Assembly (NCBI GenBank): GCA_048267305.1 | Contig: JBLWXT010000004.1 | Location: 1 to 64,000 of the forward strand | Length of the DNA: 64,000 nucleotides | Source: Owenweeksia sp048267305 | GTDB lineage: Bacteria > Bacteroidota > Bacteroidia > Flavobacteriales > Schleiferiaceae | Direction: 5' to 3' | Shown: positions 9,162 to 18,353 of the stretch, piece by piece | Layout of the letters: each line of letters opens with the position of its first letter | Numbering within the stretch: the stretch's first letter is position 1 | The notes under the pieces: generated by a model | What the model saw: the letters and a program-made list of their open reading frames with translations, nothing else | Databases searched by the model: none | Told to the model about the DNA's origin: nothing | Made by a program: the position numbers and the translations under genes

Positions 9162-9716
9162 TTGAAAAAAAATATTCTTCGCGTATTCCTTTTTGTATCC
9201 ATCTCCGTAATGGTTTTTAGTTGTGAATGCAACAATTCCAATGGGTTGGATAAAGCTGAAAAAAACGAGCTTGATAGCATTTTTAGCAAGCTGCCGGAAA
9301 CCCTTGGCATAGTAAGCGACTATGAGCGGGTACTTAGTGCCGAGGAAAAAATAGAACTTGAGCGCCATGTTCAAAAAATAAATGCAGAAACCCCATACGA
9401 AGTGGTGCTGGTAACCATTGATTCCATTGCCCCGTTTAGTGATATTATTACCTATGCCACGGCTTTGGGTAATAAGTGGAATGTGGGAGATGCAGAAGAC
9501 AATAATGGGCTGGTTGTACTGGTAAGCTCTACACTTGGGCAGGCGGCCATTGCTCCCGGTAACGGTATTGAGGCTGTTTTTACCGATAATGTTACCAAGA
9601 GAATTATTGAAGAAGATATGATTCCACACTTCATAAAAAGCGATTTTGCAGCCGGCTTTGAGCATGCCCTGCGCGAAGTGGATAGAATAGCTCAGGGAAA
9701 AGATACTGTTCAGTAA
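9162..9716 (+). CDS. TPM-domain lipoprotein, 184 aa
   Basis: The start is TTG, chosen because it opens directly into a lipoprotein signal (MKKNILRVFLFVSISVMVFSC, lipobox Cys at about residue 21). Residues about 43-175 form a TPM domain (formerly DUF477), with the typical GIVSDYERVLS, YEVVLVTIDS and NGLVVLVS segments and a conserved GNGIEAVFTD block. TPM domains occur in thylakoid, repair and stress-linked envelope proteins and some have phosphatase activity, but the role in bacteria is unsettled. It has no C-terminal transmembrane segment. It lies 46 bases after the LRR gene on the same strand. Confidence 0.78.
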   Translation: MKKNILRVFLFVSISVMVFSCECNNSNGLDKAEKNELDSIFSKLPETLGIVSDYERVLSAEEKIELERHVQKINAETPYEVVLVTIDSIAPFSDIITYATALGNKWNVGDAEDNNGLVVLVSSTLGQAAIAPGNGIEAVFTDNVTKRIIEEDMIPHFIKSDFAAGFEHALREVDRIAQGKDTVQ

Positions 9717-9753
9717 TCCTGTTCTTTTGGCATTACAGTTGCTTCGCTCCGGT

Positions 9754-10743
9754 ATGAAAAATTTTGGACTTTTTGTTTTCCTCCCTATTGCTTTCCTTTT
9801 AATTTCCTGTGAGCGCAATCAGCCTTCGGTAATTGAGGATAATTATGTGTATCGAAAAGATATGCGGAATCTTGTGGTGAATATCGCCCAAAAGGCCCGT
9901 GCCACGGATGGTAACTTTATCATCATTCCTCAAAACGGACAGAATGTAGCGCTGAGAAGCTTTTGCCAGGATTGTTCCACTTCCATTGATCAAAATTACA
10001 TGGGGAGTATTGATGCCATTGGCAGGGAGGATTTGAACTATGGATACAATGATGATGATTTGCCCAACAGCACGGCAGGCAGGAGGGAGGTGAGCTCCTT
10101 TTTGAATTTATACAAAGAAGCTCAGAAACCTATTTTAGTTACCGACTATTGCTCCACACCAACTTTTGTGGATGATTCCTATTCCATAAACAAAAGTGAG
10201 GGTTATGTGGGCTTTGCTGCCCCAAGCCGAGAGTTGGATAAAATCCCTTCCTATCCAGTACAGCCTAATGATATTCACTCCTCCAGTGTGAGAAGTATGG
10301 CCGCGGTAAAGAACTTTCTCTACCTGATAAACCCTTCTGGCTTTAGCTCTAGGCAGAGTTATTTACAGGATTTGGCCAGTACAGATTATGACCTGTTGAT
10401 AATTGATGCTTTTTACAACAACACCTTATTGACTAAGGCTGAAGTAAACTCCTTAAAAACCAAAGTGAGTGGAGGAAGCAGATTGGTAGTTGCTTATATG
10501 AGTATTGGTGAAGCCGAGAACTACCGCTATTATTGGGACGGCAGTTGGGAAAGTGGCTCACCTGAATGGATAAAAACTGAAAACCCCGATTGGGCCGGAA
10601 ACTATAAAATTGAATATTGGAATAGCGAGTGGCACAACCTCATTTACGTGAATAGCGATTCTTATCTCAATAAGCTGTTAGCCTCTGGTTTTGATGGTGC
10701 CTACCTCGATTTGATTGATGCCTTTGAATATTTTGAGGATTAA
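9754..10743 (+). CDS. GH114-like (endo-alpha-1,4-polygalactosaminidase family) lipoprotein, 329 aa
   Basis: The frame is open from a TTG at 9727, but the ATG at 9754 gives a clean lipoprotein signal (MKNFGLFVFLPIAFLLISC). The C-terminal two thirds match the TM1410/GH114 fold: DYDLLIIDAFYNN, RLVVAYMSIGEAENYRYYW, and GFDGAYLDLIDAFEYF at the end, which carries acidic residues expected in the active site. The family hydrolyses galactosaminogalactan-type polymers in fungi; the bacterial substrate is unknown. It is the last gene of the forward cluster that starts with the peroxidase. Confidence 0.75.
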   Translation: MKNFGLFVFLPIAFLLISCERNQPSVIEDNYVYRKDMRNLVVNIAQKARATDGNFIIIPQNGQNVALRSFCQDCSTSIDQNYMGSIDAIGREDLNYGYNDDDLPNSTAGRREVSSFLNLYKEAQKPILVTDYCSTPTFVDDSYSINKSEGYVGFAAPSRELDKIPSYPVQPNDIHSSSVRSMAAVKNFLYLINPSGFSSRQSYLQDLASTDYDLLIIDAFYNNTLLTKAEVNSLKTKVSGGSRLVVAYMSIGEAENYRYYWDGSWESGSPEWIKTENPDWAGNYKIEYWNSEWHNLIYVNSDSYLNKLLASGFDGAYLDLIDAFEYFED

Positions 10744-10786
10744 TAACAACTAAGCCCTGCCGCACTGGGGAGAGCTAGTTGTTATT
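10742..10786. terminator. Bidirectional terminator between convergent genes
   Basis: Inverted repeat with 11-bp arms (AATAACAACTA at 10742-10752 and its complement at 10776-10786). It lies between the GH114-like gene (+) and a lipoprotein gene (-), with A/T-rich flanks on both sides. Confidence 0.65.
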
Positions 10787-10800
10787 TAAAAATCATCAGT

Positions 10801-11601
10801 TTAGTGAATTAGCCAGTGGTAGCAATCGTAACCGTTAGATTGAGGCTTTGTTTTGTTGAAACTTACCTCCTGGAAAAGATCTGTGCCACAGTAAATGGCG
10901 AACGTGTAGGTAGTATTTAGTTTTAGATTGGTTGCGGTAAGTGTATTGGGACTAAAGCAATCCATAGGCCTGCTGGTACTTCCCTGCCCTGTGTAGGTAG
11001 CCCCAGAAAGATCAATTGTTTGATTAGGAGCAAAAACAATTTTGTTGGTTGATTTTTCACGGATTTCTAACCTCAATCCCTGCGGACAGTTTGCAGGGCT
11101 AAAGTCATTTGGAACAATTCCAACGCGTTCACAGCAGGTTCCAAAAACGTAGCTAAAAGTATTGGAGTTTCCTCCACCTCCACCAGAACCACCGCTGTTT
11201 ACAGTTACATCCTTTTCATTCATTTGCCAATAAATGTGATCACCATCAGCAAAGCTAAGGCTATTAAGTAGGTTCCCTGAGGTATAGTCGCAGCCCGTAT
11301 AGTCAGATGTAAAGGTGGTAACCACCCTGTCAGACTTTGTGGCAACCATAGATTTTGTGAATGTTACTGATTCGTTAGGAGCTAAAGTGTAGTCACCATT
11401 TCTTACAAGAATGTCAATAATACTAGACTGATCTGCCTCATGTGCCAAAATGCCGAACGTGTTGTTTTTGGTACAAGTGTTTGATTTGTTGGTGACAGTA
11501 AATGTAAGGTTCACCATATGCGATTCGTCTTCATCCTTGTCAGATCGTATGCATCCAAAAGTAGTTAATCCCAGTAATAAGAGAGTAGTTAGTTTTTTCA
11601 T
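10801..11601 (-). CDS. Hypothetical lipoprotein with glycine linker, 266 aa
   Basis: Lipoprotein signal MKKLTTLLLLGLTTFGC (Cys at 17). Residues 30-130 look like a beta-rich domain with NESVTFTKS and several cysteines. A flexible SGGSGGGGGN linker at about 135-145 leads to a second beta-rich domain containing GTCCERVG and further cysteines, so disulfides are possible after export. I do not recognise the family. It is monocistronic as far as can be seen: the next reverse-strand gene ends 163 bases upstream, with a terminator between. Confidence 0.7.
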   Translation of the reverse strand: MKKLTTLLLLGLTTFGCIRSDKDEDESHMVNLTFTVTNKSNTCTKNNTFGILAHEADQSSIIDILVRNGDYTLAPNESVTFTKSMVATKSDRVVTTFTSDYTGCDYTSGNLLNSLSFADGDHIYWQMNEKDVTVNSGGSGGGGGNSNTFSYVFGTCCERVGIVPNDFSPANCPQGLRLEIREKSTNKIVFAPNQTIDLSGATYTGQGSTSRPMDCFSPNTLTATNLKLNTTYTFAIYCGTDLFQEVSFNKTKPQSNGYDCYHWLIH

Positions 11602-11629
11602 GATATTAAATTAAGTAGAGTTAAATCGA

Positions 11630-11663
11630 AAAAACCTAAACCCTTTTAAGAGGTCAGGTTTTT
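11630..11663 (-). terminator. Probable terminator after the LuxR-type gene
   Basis: Complementary 8-nt arms (AAAAACCT at 11630-11637 and AGGTTTTT at 11656-11663). Read on the minus strand this gives a stem followed by a T-rich tail. It lies about 100 bases beyond the LuxR-type stop codon and before the next lipoprotein start. Confidence 0.5.
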
Positions 11664-11764
11664 CAATGCAATTAATTTGAGCTTAAGGTTTGACTAATTG
11701 GTTTCATGACCTTGCAATAATATCATGGTTTGCTAATTGGAGAAATACTCAATTTGAGTATATT

Positions 11765-12541
11765 TTAGAAAAGTTGTTGTGTTTTCATGTAGGCTATCAA
11801 TTCTCCTGTAGACTTCAGTTCTAGTTTTTGGAGAATCTTTCTCCGATGAGTATCTACAGTATGAGGGCTTATGGATAGCCGTTTACCGATTTCCTTGCTT
11901 GTAAGATCCAGAGCCAATAATCGGATTATATCGTTTTCGCGATTGGTTAAATGGCAGGTAAGCAATTTTTGAGTGTGGTTTTGAAACCATAAAGTTTCAT
12001 ATTCATTTTGGTCATTAAGTATTTTTACAGAGCTTTTCATTGGAAGCGGTTCATTCTCTCCAATTACTGTATGGTGACTAAGGCCTATTATAGGTTTGCC
12101 CTGTTCATCTAATATTATGGGTACCTGATGAACAAAAAGGTTGAGATAGTGGCCAGATGCATTTTTAACTCGGTTATTCCAGGTGTATGAAACCTTCTTT
12201 CGGTCATGTACAGGTACTTCTTCCATAGTAAAGTTCATTAGTTCCCTTAGAATTTGTATCCAAATAGAAAGTTCTTCAGGATGAAAATGACTTAGCCAAT
12301 AAGGCACTCCAATTGAAGTCATTTTTTCAATATCAAGGCCAAGGTTGTGATGAAAGTTTTTGCTTACAAATGGAAAGTTGTTTAATGTGGTATTGGTTAG
12401 TATAAGGAAAGAATTGCTGGGGGGTAGCAAACGGTCCATCTCTTTCATTTTCTTGATATGGCACTCCAGTTCTGTGGTGAATAGATTCTTGTTGCTTTTA
12501 AATACCTCGTTATAGAGGTCCATTGTCTCTTTTTCTATCAC
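11765..12541 (-). CDS. LuxR-type transcriptional regulator with PAS-like sensor, 258 aa
   Basis: The C-terminal 65 residues are a LuxR/GerE helix-turn-helix (LTNRENDIIRLLALDLTSKEIG, then SISPHTVDTHRRKILQKL), which binds DNA. The N-terminal 180 residues resemble a PAS-like fold with a conserved WNNRVKNASGHYLNLFVHQVPI strand pair, probably sensing a ligand or redox state. There is no receiver domain. It is a one-component regulator; the target is unknown and the neighbouring lipoprotein genes are only candidates by position. Confidence 0.85.
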   Translation of the reverse strand: MIEKETMDLYNEVFKSNKNLFTTELECHIKKMKEMDRLLPPSNSFLILTNTTLNNFPFVSKNFHHNLGLDIEKMTSIGVPYWLSHFHPEELSIWIQILRELMNFTMEEVPVHDRKKVSYTWNNRVKNASGHYLNLFVHQVPIILDEQGKPIIGLSHHTVIGENEPLPMKSSVKILNDQNEYETLWFQNHTQKLLTCHLTNRENDIIRLLALDLTSKEIGKRLSISPHTVDTHRRKILQKLELKSTGELIAYMKTQQLF

Positions 12542-12664
12542 TTCGCGTTAGTTTAGCTAAGTGCAAAATAGAAAAAGTGCGCTATAAATGCGTATAAGAA
12601 TTATGCACAAATTGAGCTTCAACTGTACCAAAGCTGCAACTGATACTTGAGAGATTTTGAGGAA

Positions 12665-13198
12665 TTATAGTTTTAGATAAAGCTCAATGGAACTTTTTAA
12701 AGCCACATCGTCCGTTGTGCGGCCATTGAGTGTGAAAGTGTAATTGCCATTTTCAAACTGGGCATTCTGAAAGAAAGCTTCAGTAAAATCAATGAAGACA
12801 CTTGTACCGGGATTCAAATTTTGATTTATATGCTCAAGGAGCAAAATATTCTCTCCGGCATCAACGGTGTCACCCTCAAATAGGAAGGACTTATTAAGGA
12901 CTAATTCAAAACTGTTTTCCGCAAGGCTATTGAGAAATGTTTCTTTACAGGAAGTAGCATAGGCAGAATTGCCAAGCCCACGCGTTAGAATACTGGCCGT
13001 GGTCATTTCAATGTTAAAATTACCGTTTAGGTAAAAAGCGCCCGTAACAGTATCTACTCGAACTCCCAGGCTATCCTCAGCAAGTAGGCCATCCATAGCC
13101 GTAATTCTATAGTCTTCTTCGCAACAACTTTGCACAAGGCCCATAGCCATTATAAATGCGTACAATCCAAGCAGGGCTTTTAGTTTGGGTGATTTCAT
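12665..13198 (-). CDS. Hypothetical lipoprotein, 177 aa
   Basis: It has a lipoprotein signal with hydrophobic core LYAFIMAMGLVQSC and a cysteine pair at the cleavage site (SCCEED). The mature part is short and beta-rich (YLNGNFNIEM, NYTFTLNGRTTDD) and ends KSSIELYLKL. It resembles unassigned Bacteroidota lipoproteins of similar length. It lies 61 bases downstream of the STAS/SEC14-like gene on the same strand, so it may share that transcript. Confidence 0.65.
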   Translation of the reverse strand: MKSPKLKALLGLYAFIMAMGLVQSCCEEDYRITAMDGLLAEDSLGVRVDTVTGAFYLNGNFNIEMTTASILTRGLGNSAYATSCKETFLNSLAENSFELVLNKSFLFEGDTVDAGENILLLEHINQNLNPGTSVFIDFTEAFFQNAQFENGNYTFTLNGRTTDDVALKSSIELYLKL

Positions 13199-13259
13199 CC
13201 GGGTTTTACTTTTAGTTATAAATGGTTGACGAAAAATCTATAACTGAGGTTGGGTGGCT

Positions 13260-13643
13260 TTAGCAAATTGATTTATCCAACTCTTTCTCAAGCCAGGTCA
13301 TTGCATTTGCTTCCTCCAAAAAAAGCTTCATAGGTCTGCCCGGTCTCATCATTTTGAGCATGAAATTGCCCATCATTGTTTTAAACACAGAGTTACCAAC
13401 CAAAGCTATGGGCACATCTGGGGCTTTTTGTTTATAGTAATTGGTAGCGGCAGTATTAACATAATGGCGAGGCAAATAGGCTAGTATGGCTCTTAAATCA
13501 TCTTCGCTATTTTCATCACGCGATTTGATATTTTCAATGGCATGTTCCAAAGTTTCCGGTCCTGTAAAATCATTAGTAGGGTTGATTGTCAAGATGCCAT
13601 TATCCTGAAGCTCAAATAGCATTGTTGTAGTGCGCCACTTCAT
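13260..13643 (-). CDS. STAS/SEC14 (SpoIIAA-like) domain protein, 127 aa
   Basis: A small cytoplasmic alpha/beta protein. It opens with FELQDNGILTINPTNDFTG, and its second half holds IALVGNSVFKTMMGNFMLKMMRPGRPMK, typical of SpoIIAA-like STAS/SEC14 proteins, where a helix after the GNS loop contacts a lipid or membrane. The start at 13643 is 3 bases after the aminopeptidase stop; an internal ATG at 13622 is an alternative that begins closer to the conserved domain. It is almost certainly translated from the aminopeptidase transcript. Function unknown. Confidence 0.7.
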   Translation of the reverse strand: MKWRTTTMLFELQDNGILTINPTNDFTGPETLEHAIENIKSRDENSEDDLRAILAYLPRHYVNTAATNYYKQKAPDVPIALVGNSVFKTMMGNFMLKMMRPGRPMKLFLEEANAMTWLEKELDKSIC

Positions 13644-13646
13644 ATT

Positions 13647-15356
13647 TTACCTGTTCAGCATTTTTACGAGTTTCTTATTTCTGTCAAAGCCAAACAAGGC
13701 TTCATCATTCATAATGGTAGCCTCCAAGGGTAAATTTCCATTTAACTGAGGTTCAAATACCTGAATGTCGGTGGTTGGATAAAGCGTTATAATTTCATTT
13801 ACACCGGGGAAGTTAACCTTTACAGGAAGTTTATTGAACTCAGGGTCCACTTCCGTCCATCGGTAATAAAACTTGCCCTCATCAGTGTATTCATATTCTA
13901 AAAAGGGCGCCTTGTGTTTATAAAGGTACTGATCAAAAAACCAATTGTAATCTTCTCCCGTAAGGCGGTTTACCACTTCAATAAACTCGGCTGAGTTGGT
14001 AACCTTTAATTTGTACTCATTGTAAAAGGTATTGAGGATGGAGAAGAAAAGTTCATCATCGTTAATGGTGTTTCTAAGCGAATGAAGTGTCCACGCGCCT
14101 TTTACATACACATCGCCATCGTGGTAATCAAAATACCTTCTGCCTCGTGGGCCAACCATTGGTCGTTTATTGGCAATCATCCAGCGGTAAAAAAGCAGGT
14201 GTGCGGCTGCGGCAGTCTCTCCATATTGCCTTTCCAGGTAAATGGCCTCCCCGTAAGTGGTAAAGCCTTCCTGTAACCACACATCACACAGGTCAGAAGC
14301 TGTAATAGCGTTACCAAACCACTCGTGGCCGGCCTCATGTACTATAATGTAATCATCGGTTTGATTGAGGTCATTTTTATAGCCATTTCCATAGGCTATA
14401 GCCGATTGGTGCTCCATTCCCGCAAAGGGAGACTCTACCAGCCTAAAGCCATCGCGATACCATGAATATTCGCCAAAGGCCTCTTCATAAACCCTAATAT
14501 GTCGTTTTACCTGCTTAAAGTGTTCCCTGGCTTTTTCGGCATTTGGCTTTAGCACATAATGGCTAATGGCCAATTCCTGTCCATTTATTCCGGTGTAGCT
14601 ATCATCAATTTTTACAAAATCGCCAATGTAAAAGGTTACATTATAGAGGTTGATAGGGTAGGTTACCTTCCATTGATAGGTTCTTTTTTCACCATCAATC
14701 TTTTGCCCCACATACTGTCCGTTTCCCACTATCATAACATTGGGATTTTGGATGCTGTAGTTTAAATGCACACTGTCAGGTTCGTCAGCGGTATGGTCTT
14801 TACATGGAAACCAAATGCTGGCGCCTTCTGATTCGCAGGCCACACCGGCATGGGGGTTTTTATTGTCATCTTTTTTCCACACCACGCCACCATTCCATGG
14901 TGGTTTTTTGGCAATTATCGGTTTTCCAAAATACTTTACATGAATAGTAAAAGCTTCTCCGGCCTTTAGCTTTTTAGGTAGCTTTATAAAAATAGCACGT
15001 TCCTCTCTTTTATAGGTAAGATCCTGTCCGCTGCGGTTGGCCCACTTCAGCTGCTGTAGCTCCAAAGGCTGATCAAGGTCTAATTGTATAGAGTCTATTT
15101 CGGTTTCGGCTTTCGCCTGAATTTCAACCCAGCCACCAAGTTTTTTTTCTTCCGGAAAAAATTCGATATCCAGATCGTAAAACGTAACATCAAAATTGGA
15201 ACGGATGGACGTGTACTCTCCCAACAAAATGGTTTCCCTGTCAAACTTTGGATACTTTCCCTGCTTTTTGGGGTTATGCACTTTGAAGTGAATACCGGCC
15301 AAACCGCAGGAGCTAATGATAATAGGAATGATGAGAAATGAAAACAATCGTTTCAT
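13647..15356 (-). CDS. M1-family zinc aminopeptidase, lipoprotein, 569 aa
   Basis: Metallopeptidase removing N-terminal residues. The zinc site is HEAGH at 340-344 with the third ligand E363 in WLQEGF, exactly 18 residues after the second His, as in M1 enzymes. The substrate-binding loop reads GMEHQSA in place of GAMEN. I chose the ATG at 15356 because it starts a lipoprotein signal (MKRLFSFLIIPIIISSC); the frame is open 20 codons further upstream. It is probably an outer- or inner-membrane lipoprotein facing the periplasm. Its C-terminal helical domain is short, as in the leukotriene-A4-hydrolase-like subgroup. Confidence 0.88.
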   Translation of the reverse strand: MKRLFSFLIIPIIISSCGLAGIHFKVHNPKKQGKYPKFDRETILLGEYTSIRSNFDVTFYDLDIEFFPEEKKLGGWVEIQAKAETEIDSIQLDLDQPLELQQLKWANRSGQDLTYKREERAIFIKLPKKLKAGEAFTIHVKYFGKPIIAKKPPWNGGVVWKKDDNKNPHAGVACESEGASIWFPCKDHTADEPDSVHLNYSIQNPNVMIVGNGQYVGQKIDGEKRTYQWKVTYPINLYNVTFYIGDFVKIDDSYTGINGQELAISHYVLKPNAEKAREHFKQVKRHIRVYEEAFGEYSWYRDGFRLVESPFAGMEHQSAIAYGNGYKNDLNQTDDYIIVHEAGHEWFGNAITASDLCDVWLQEGFTTYGEAIYLERQYGETAAAAHLLFYRWMIANKRPMVGPRGRRYFDYHDGDVYVKGAWTLHSLRNTINDDELFFSILNTFYNEYKLKVTNSAEFIEVVNRLTGEDYNWFFDQYLYKHKAPFLEYEYTDEGKFYYRWTEVDPEFNKLPVKVNFPGVNEIITLYPTTDIQVFEPQLNGNLPLEATIMNDEALFGFDRNKKLVKMLNR

Positions 15357-15499
15357 AAACTTAATTTGACTGTGATTAGCAAAATGTTGGTGCAACCATG
15401 TTATTAGAGGTATCAATAGTAAAACATTTTTGAAGAAACGCTCCTACAAACTAAGTTAAAGGATTTGGTTTAGGAGAAGGAGGAAGTTACAGCAAACAC

Positions 15500-16351
15500 T
15501 TACTTCGATTTGCCAGGTCTGGCAGGCTCTCCATTAAGGTTTATAGTAGCCCCAAAAACTATATTCAACTGGCCAAACCAAAAGCTCTGGCTGGCTTTGT
15601 CGCTTGTAGAAGAGGTAGTGCGGATATCAGGCATGTTAATGTAACCGCCCTTAAGTTCAGATTGAACGTAGAAGTTTCTAAATACGGTGAGGTTTACACC
15701 CACCAATCCATTAAAGCCATATCCCGCAAGGTGAAACTCATCATATCGCTCATTTTCCATGAGCTTGGCGTTGGTTTTGGGTAGCAATGCTCCGGCACCC
15801 AGGCCCGTCATTAAGTTTACTGTAAACATTTTCCAGCTAATCAACTCCTCATGTCTGCGCACATCAGCGTTTATGTAGTTCAGGCCATCGGTGTGTTCAA
15901 ACATCAGGAAGTTGTTGCTCAGAAGTATTTCATTACTATTATAACCTCCAAACATGGCCGAAGCGGAACTATCTATATGTCCTGAAAATTTCACAATCTG
16001 ATTCTGATCCATCACATATTTCATGTGATCCACACCAAGGGAAACGCTGTAATTTTCCTTAAAGAAATACCCGATACGTGCATTGTATTGGGGGATGGTC
16101 ATGGAGCCGGGGTTTAAGTATAAGTCCGTCTCGTATTTGCTTTGGCGGTCATTTGATTCTACATCTGATAGCGTAAAATCATAACCCTTCCCACTAAAGT
16201 GAATATCAGATTTACTAAAGCCACCAAGGTTCCAGCCCCAGTAAATATATAACCGGCCTTTGTTGGTGTTTTGAGATGCAGGCCCCAGTAATTGTGCAGA
16301 AGCTATGCTTGTGGTAATCATGCTAAACATGATAAAAGCAAGAAGTCTCAT
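15500..16351 (-). CDS. Hypothetical outer-membrane beta-barrel protein, 283 aa
   Basis: A signal peptide (about 1-19, ending SIASA) is followed by alternating amphipathic strands rich in aromatic residues and glycine (GRLYIYWGWNLGGFS, YNARIGYFFKENYSVSLGVDH, GLVGVNLTVFRNFYVQSELKGGYI). This is typical of an 8-10-strand barrel. A -7 promoter element lies 50 bases upstream. The C-terminus (GEPARPGKSK) extends past the last strand. Specific family not recognised. Confidence 0.7.
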   Translation of the reverse strand: MRLLAFIMFSMITTSIASAQLLGPASQNTNKGRLYIYWGWNLGGFSKSDIHFSGKGYDFTLSDVESNDRQSKYETDLYLNPGSMTIPQYNARIGYFFKENYSVSLGVDHMKYVMDQNQIVKFSGHIDSSASAMFGGYNSNEILLSNNFLMFEHTDGLNYINADVRRHEELISWKMFTVNLMTGLGAGALLPKTNAKLMENERYDEFHLAGYGFNGLVGVNLTVFRNFYVQSELKGGYINMPDIRTTSSTSDKASQSFWFGQLNIVFGATINLNGEPARPGKSK

Positions 16352-16400
16352 TAAAAACAGCTGTTTATTTGTATAAAAAAAAGGTGGTAAGGTTATGCTG

Positions 16401-16408
16401 CAAAAGTA
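16401..16408 (-). promoter_or_regulatory. -7 promoter element for the barrel gene
   Basis: On the minus strand this reads TACTTTTG, an exact match to the Bacteroidota TAnnTTTG element, and is followed by C. It sits 50 bases upstream of the ATG at 16351. No clear -33 TTG was seen at the usual spacing. Confidence 0.45.
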
Positions 16409-16444
16409 GCCATCTCGCTTGGTAAAACCACTTCACTTTTTATG

Positions 16445-17359
16445 TCAAAATATTACCATGCCTGTTTTAGTGGTAAGTAGTTCCAGTGTTTTCATACCCA
16501 TTACCGAATTTCCGCGTTTATTGAGGCGTGGGCTCCAAACGGCCACACTGTATTCTCCGGGATATACAGCTACAATGCCTCCGCCAACGCCACTTTTACC
16601 GGGAAGCCCCACGCGGAAGGCAAATTCGCCAGCCTCATCATAAAAACCGCAGGTAAGCATAAGGGCATTTATACGCTGACTCTGCTGCTTGGTTACCATT
16701 TTTTCCTTGTGGCCGGGTATACTGCCACGGTTGGTAAAAACCAAAAAAGCCTCGGCCAACTGTTCGCAGCTCATCTCTATACTGCATTGGTGAAAGTAGA
16801 AGTCCAGTACTTCCTCTACATCACCTTTAATATTGCCATAGGATTTAAGCATATTGGCCAGCGCACGATTTCGGAAGCCATGATCCTTTTCGGAATTGGC
16901 TACAGCGTAGTTGTAGTCAATATCAGTGCTACCCGCCAGTTGGCGTACAAAATCCATAAACTCACCTTTTGGGTTGTTTAGTTTTTCCACCAGCATATCG
17001 GCTATAACTAAAGCCCCGCTGTTTATAAATGGGTTACGCGGAATGCCTTGTTCATACTCCAGCAGCACCAGTGAGTTAAAAGAAGTACCTGATGGCTCTA
17101 CATCAATTCGATCCCAAATTTTACGGCCAAAGTGTTTCATGGCTAAAGCCAAAGAAAACACCTTGGTAATACTTTGTACGGAGAATTTTTCAGTAGAATC
17201 GCCCAGTGCAAAATTCTCACCATTCATACATTTTAATGAAATTCCAAACTTGTCCGGATCTACATGGGTCAACTCAGGTATGTAGTCGGCCACCTTCCCT
17301 GATTTGGTATCCAGATTTAGTTCCTCCTTTATTTCCTTAAATATTGTGTTGTAATCCAT
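16445..17359 (-). CDS. glsA: Glutaminase (EC 3.5.1.2), 304 aa
   Basis: Hydrolyses L-glutamine to glutamate and ammonia in the cytoplasm. Full-length member of the serine-dependent beta-lactamase-like glutaminase family: catalytic S63-x-x-K66 in FSVQSITKVFSLALAM, NPFINSGALVIADML, and the glycine-rich end block KSGVGGGIVAVYPGEYSVAVWSP split around the active site. Length matches the usual 300-310 aa. It appears monocistronic and lies divergent to the DUF1361 gene. Confidence 0.93.
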   Translation of the reverse strand: MDYNTIFKEIKEELNLDTKSGKVADYIPELTHVDPDKFGISLKCMNGENFALGDSTEKFSVQSITKVFSLALAMKHFGRKIWDRIDVEPSGTSFNSLVLLEYEQGIPRNPFINSGALVIADMLVEKLNNPKGEFMDFVRQLAGSTDIDYNYAVANSEKDHGFRNRALANMLKSYGNIKGDVEEVLDFYFHQCSIEMSCEQLAEAFLVFTNRGSIPGHKEKMVTKQQSQRINALMLTCGFYDEAGEFAFRVGLPGKSGVGGGIVAVYPGEYSVAVWSPRLNKRGNSVMGMKTLELLTTKTGMVIF

Positions 17360-17506
17360 AGTTAAATGTGTGGTATAGTTACACGCCAGAAGCTTGTAAT
17401 GTTTGTGGCCATTCCAATTGTTAAACTTATGATAAATGTGATGGTATGGAGTAATGGCTCAGAAATTAGATACGGAATTGGCCGTTGAGTTTGGCAAACA
17501 ACCATT

Positions 17507-18184
17507 ATGAAATCGATTACTTTATTAGCAAAGCGGGTTTTGGTCCACCGCTATCTGGCCATATCTATTTTATTCAGCCTGGCCATAATCAGCTGGCGCG
17601 TAATTTACACCGGGCAGCCCACCTATATCTTTTTGGTGTGGAATCTCATGCTGGCCTTTATTCCATTCGCGATAAGCGAGCTTGGGTTTAACCCAAACAA
17701 AAAGGTAAGTGCCTTTAGCAATGTTTTGGCCCTGCTCGGTTGCGTGGCTTTTCTTCCAAACTCACCTTACATCATTACCGATCTGTTTCATTTGCGCTGG
17801 CATACTGCGCCTTCTATCTGGTATGATACAGTTTTGATTGTTTCCTTCGCCTGGAATGGTATGCTGCTGTTTTTCCATACCCTTATTAATCTGGATGAAA
17901 AATTGTTGAGTCGATTTGGTAAAGTTTCGGCCTGGACGATAAAGCTTATCATTATAGGGTTGTGTGCTTTTGGCATTTACCTAGGGCGCTATCTCCGTTT
18001 CAACAGTTGGGATGTAATTAGCGATCCCTATGCACTTATCTATGAAATCGGACATAGAGTTCTATATCCATTTCAGCATCCGCTTACATGGTCTATGACG
18101 GTACTTTACACCCTTTTTCTTGTATTTACCTATCTCAATTTTGTGGGTTTCAGACGTGCGGATTCGGCACAACAGAGATCATGA
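17507..18184 (+). CDS. DUF1361 integral membrane protein, 225 aa
   Basis: Six or so hydrophobic segments, with the DUF1361 signature FLPNSPYIITDLFHL at about 85-100 and the SWDVISDP segment near residue 165. The function of the family is unknown. It starts at an ATG 147 bases from the divergent glutaminase start. A strong terminator follows 112 bases after the stop. Confidence 0.8.
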   Translation: MKSITLLAKRVLVHRYLAISILFSLAIISWRVIYTGQPTYIFLVWNLMLAFIPFAISELGFNPNKKVSAFSNVLALLGCVAFLPNSPYIITDLFHLRWHTAPSIWYDTVLIVSFAWNGMLLFFHTLINLDEKLLSRFGKVSAWTIKLIIIGLCAFGIYLGRYLRFNSWDVISDPYALIYEIGHRVLYPFQHPLTWSMTVLYTLFLVFTYLNFVGFRRADSAQQRS

Positions 18185-18296
18185 GAAAGGGCTGGGGTGT
18201 AAGAATAACATTCTCAGAAGGTGGTTTGTCTGAGATTTTTTTGGCAAGGAAAAAGATGAAGGAAAAATGGTATTGATAAGCCCTTGCCGGAAATGA

Positions 18297-18336
18297 AAAA
18301 GCCCTTTAACGCAGCAAACAGCATTAAAGGGCTTTT
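18297..18336. terminator. Bidirectional terminator
   Basis: 13-bp perfect arms (AAAAGCCCTTTAA at 18297-18309, complement at 18324-18336) with a 14-base loop. A runs and T runs on opposite flanks make it functional in both directions, between the convergent DUF1361 gene and the lipoprotein gene. Confidence 0.85.
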
Positions 18337-18353
18337 ATTAATATTTTAAAAAA

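Noticed and set aside
9129..9818. 229-codon open frame on the minus strand
   Set aside because: It lies opposite the TPM-domain and GH114-like lipoprotein genes, both of which have clear signals and family motifs. The antisense product has none.
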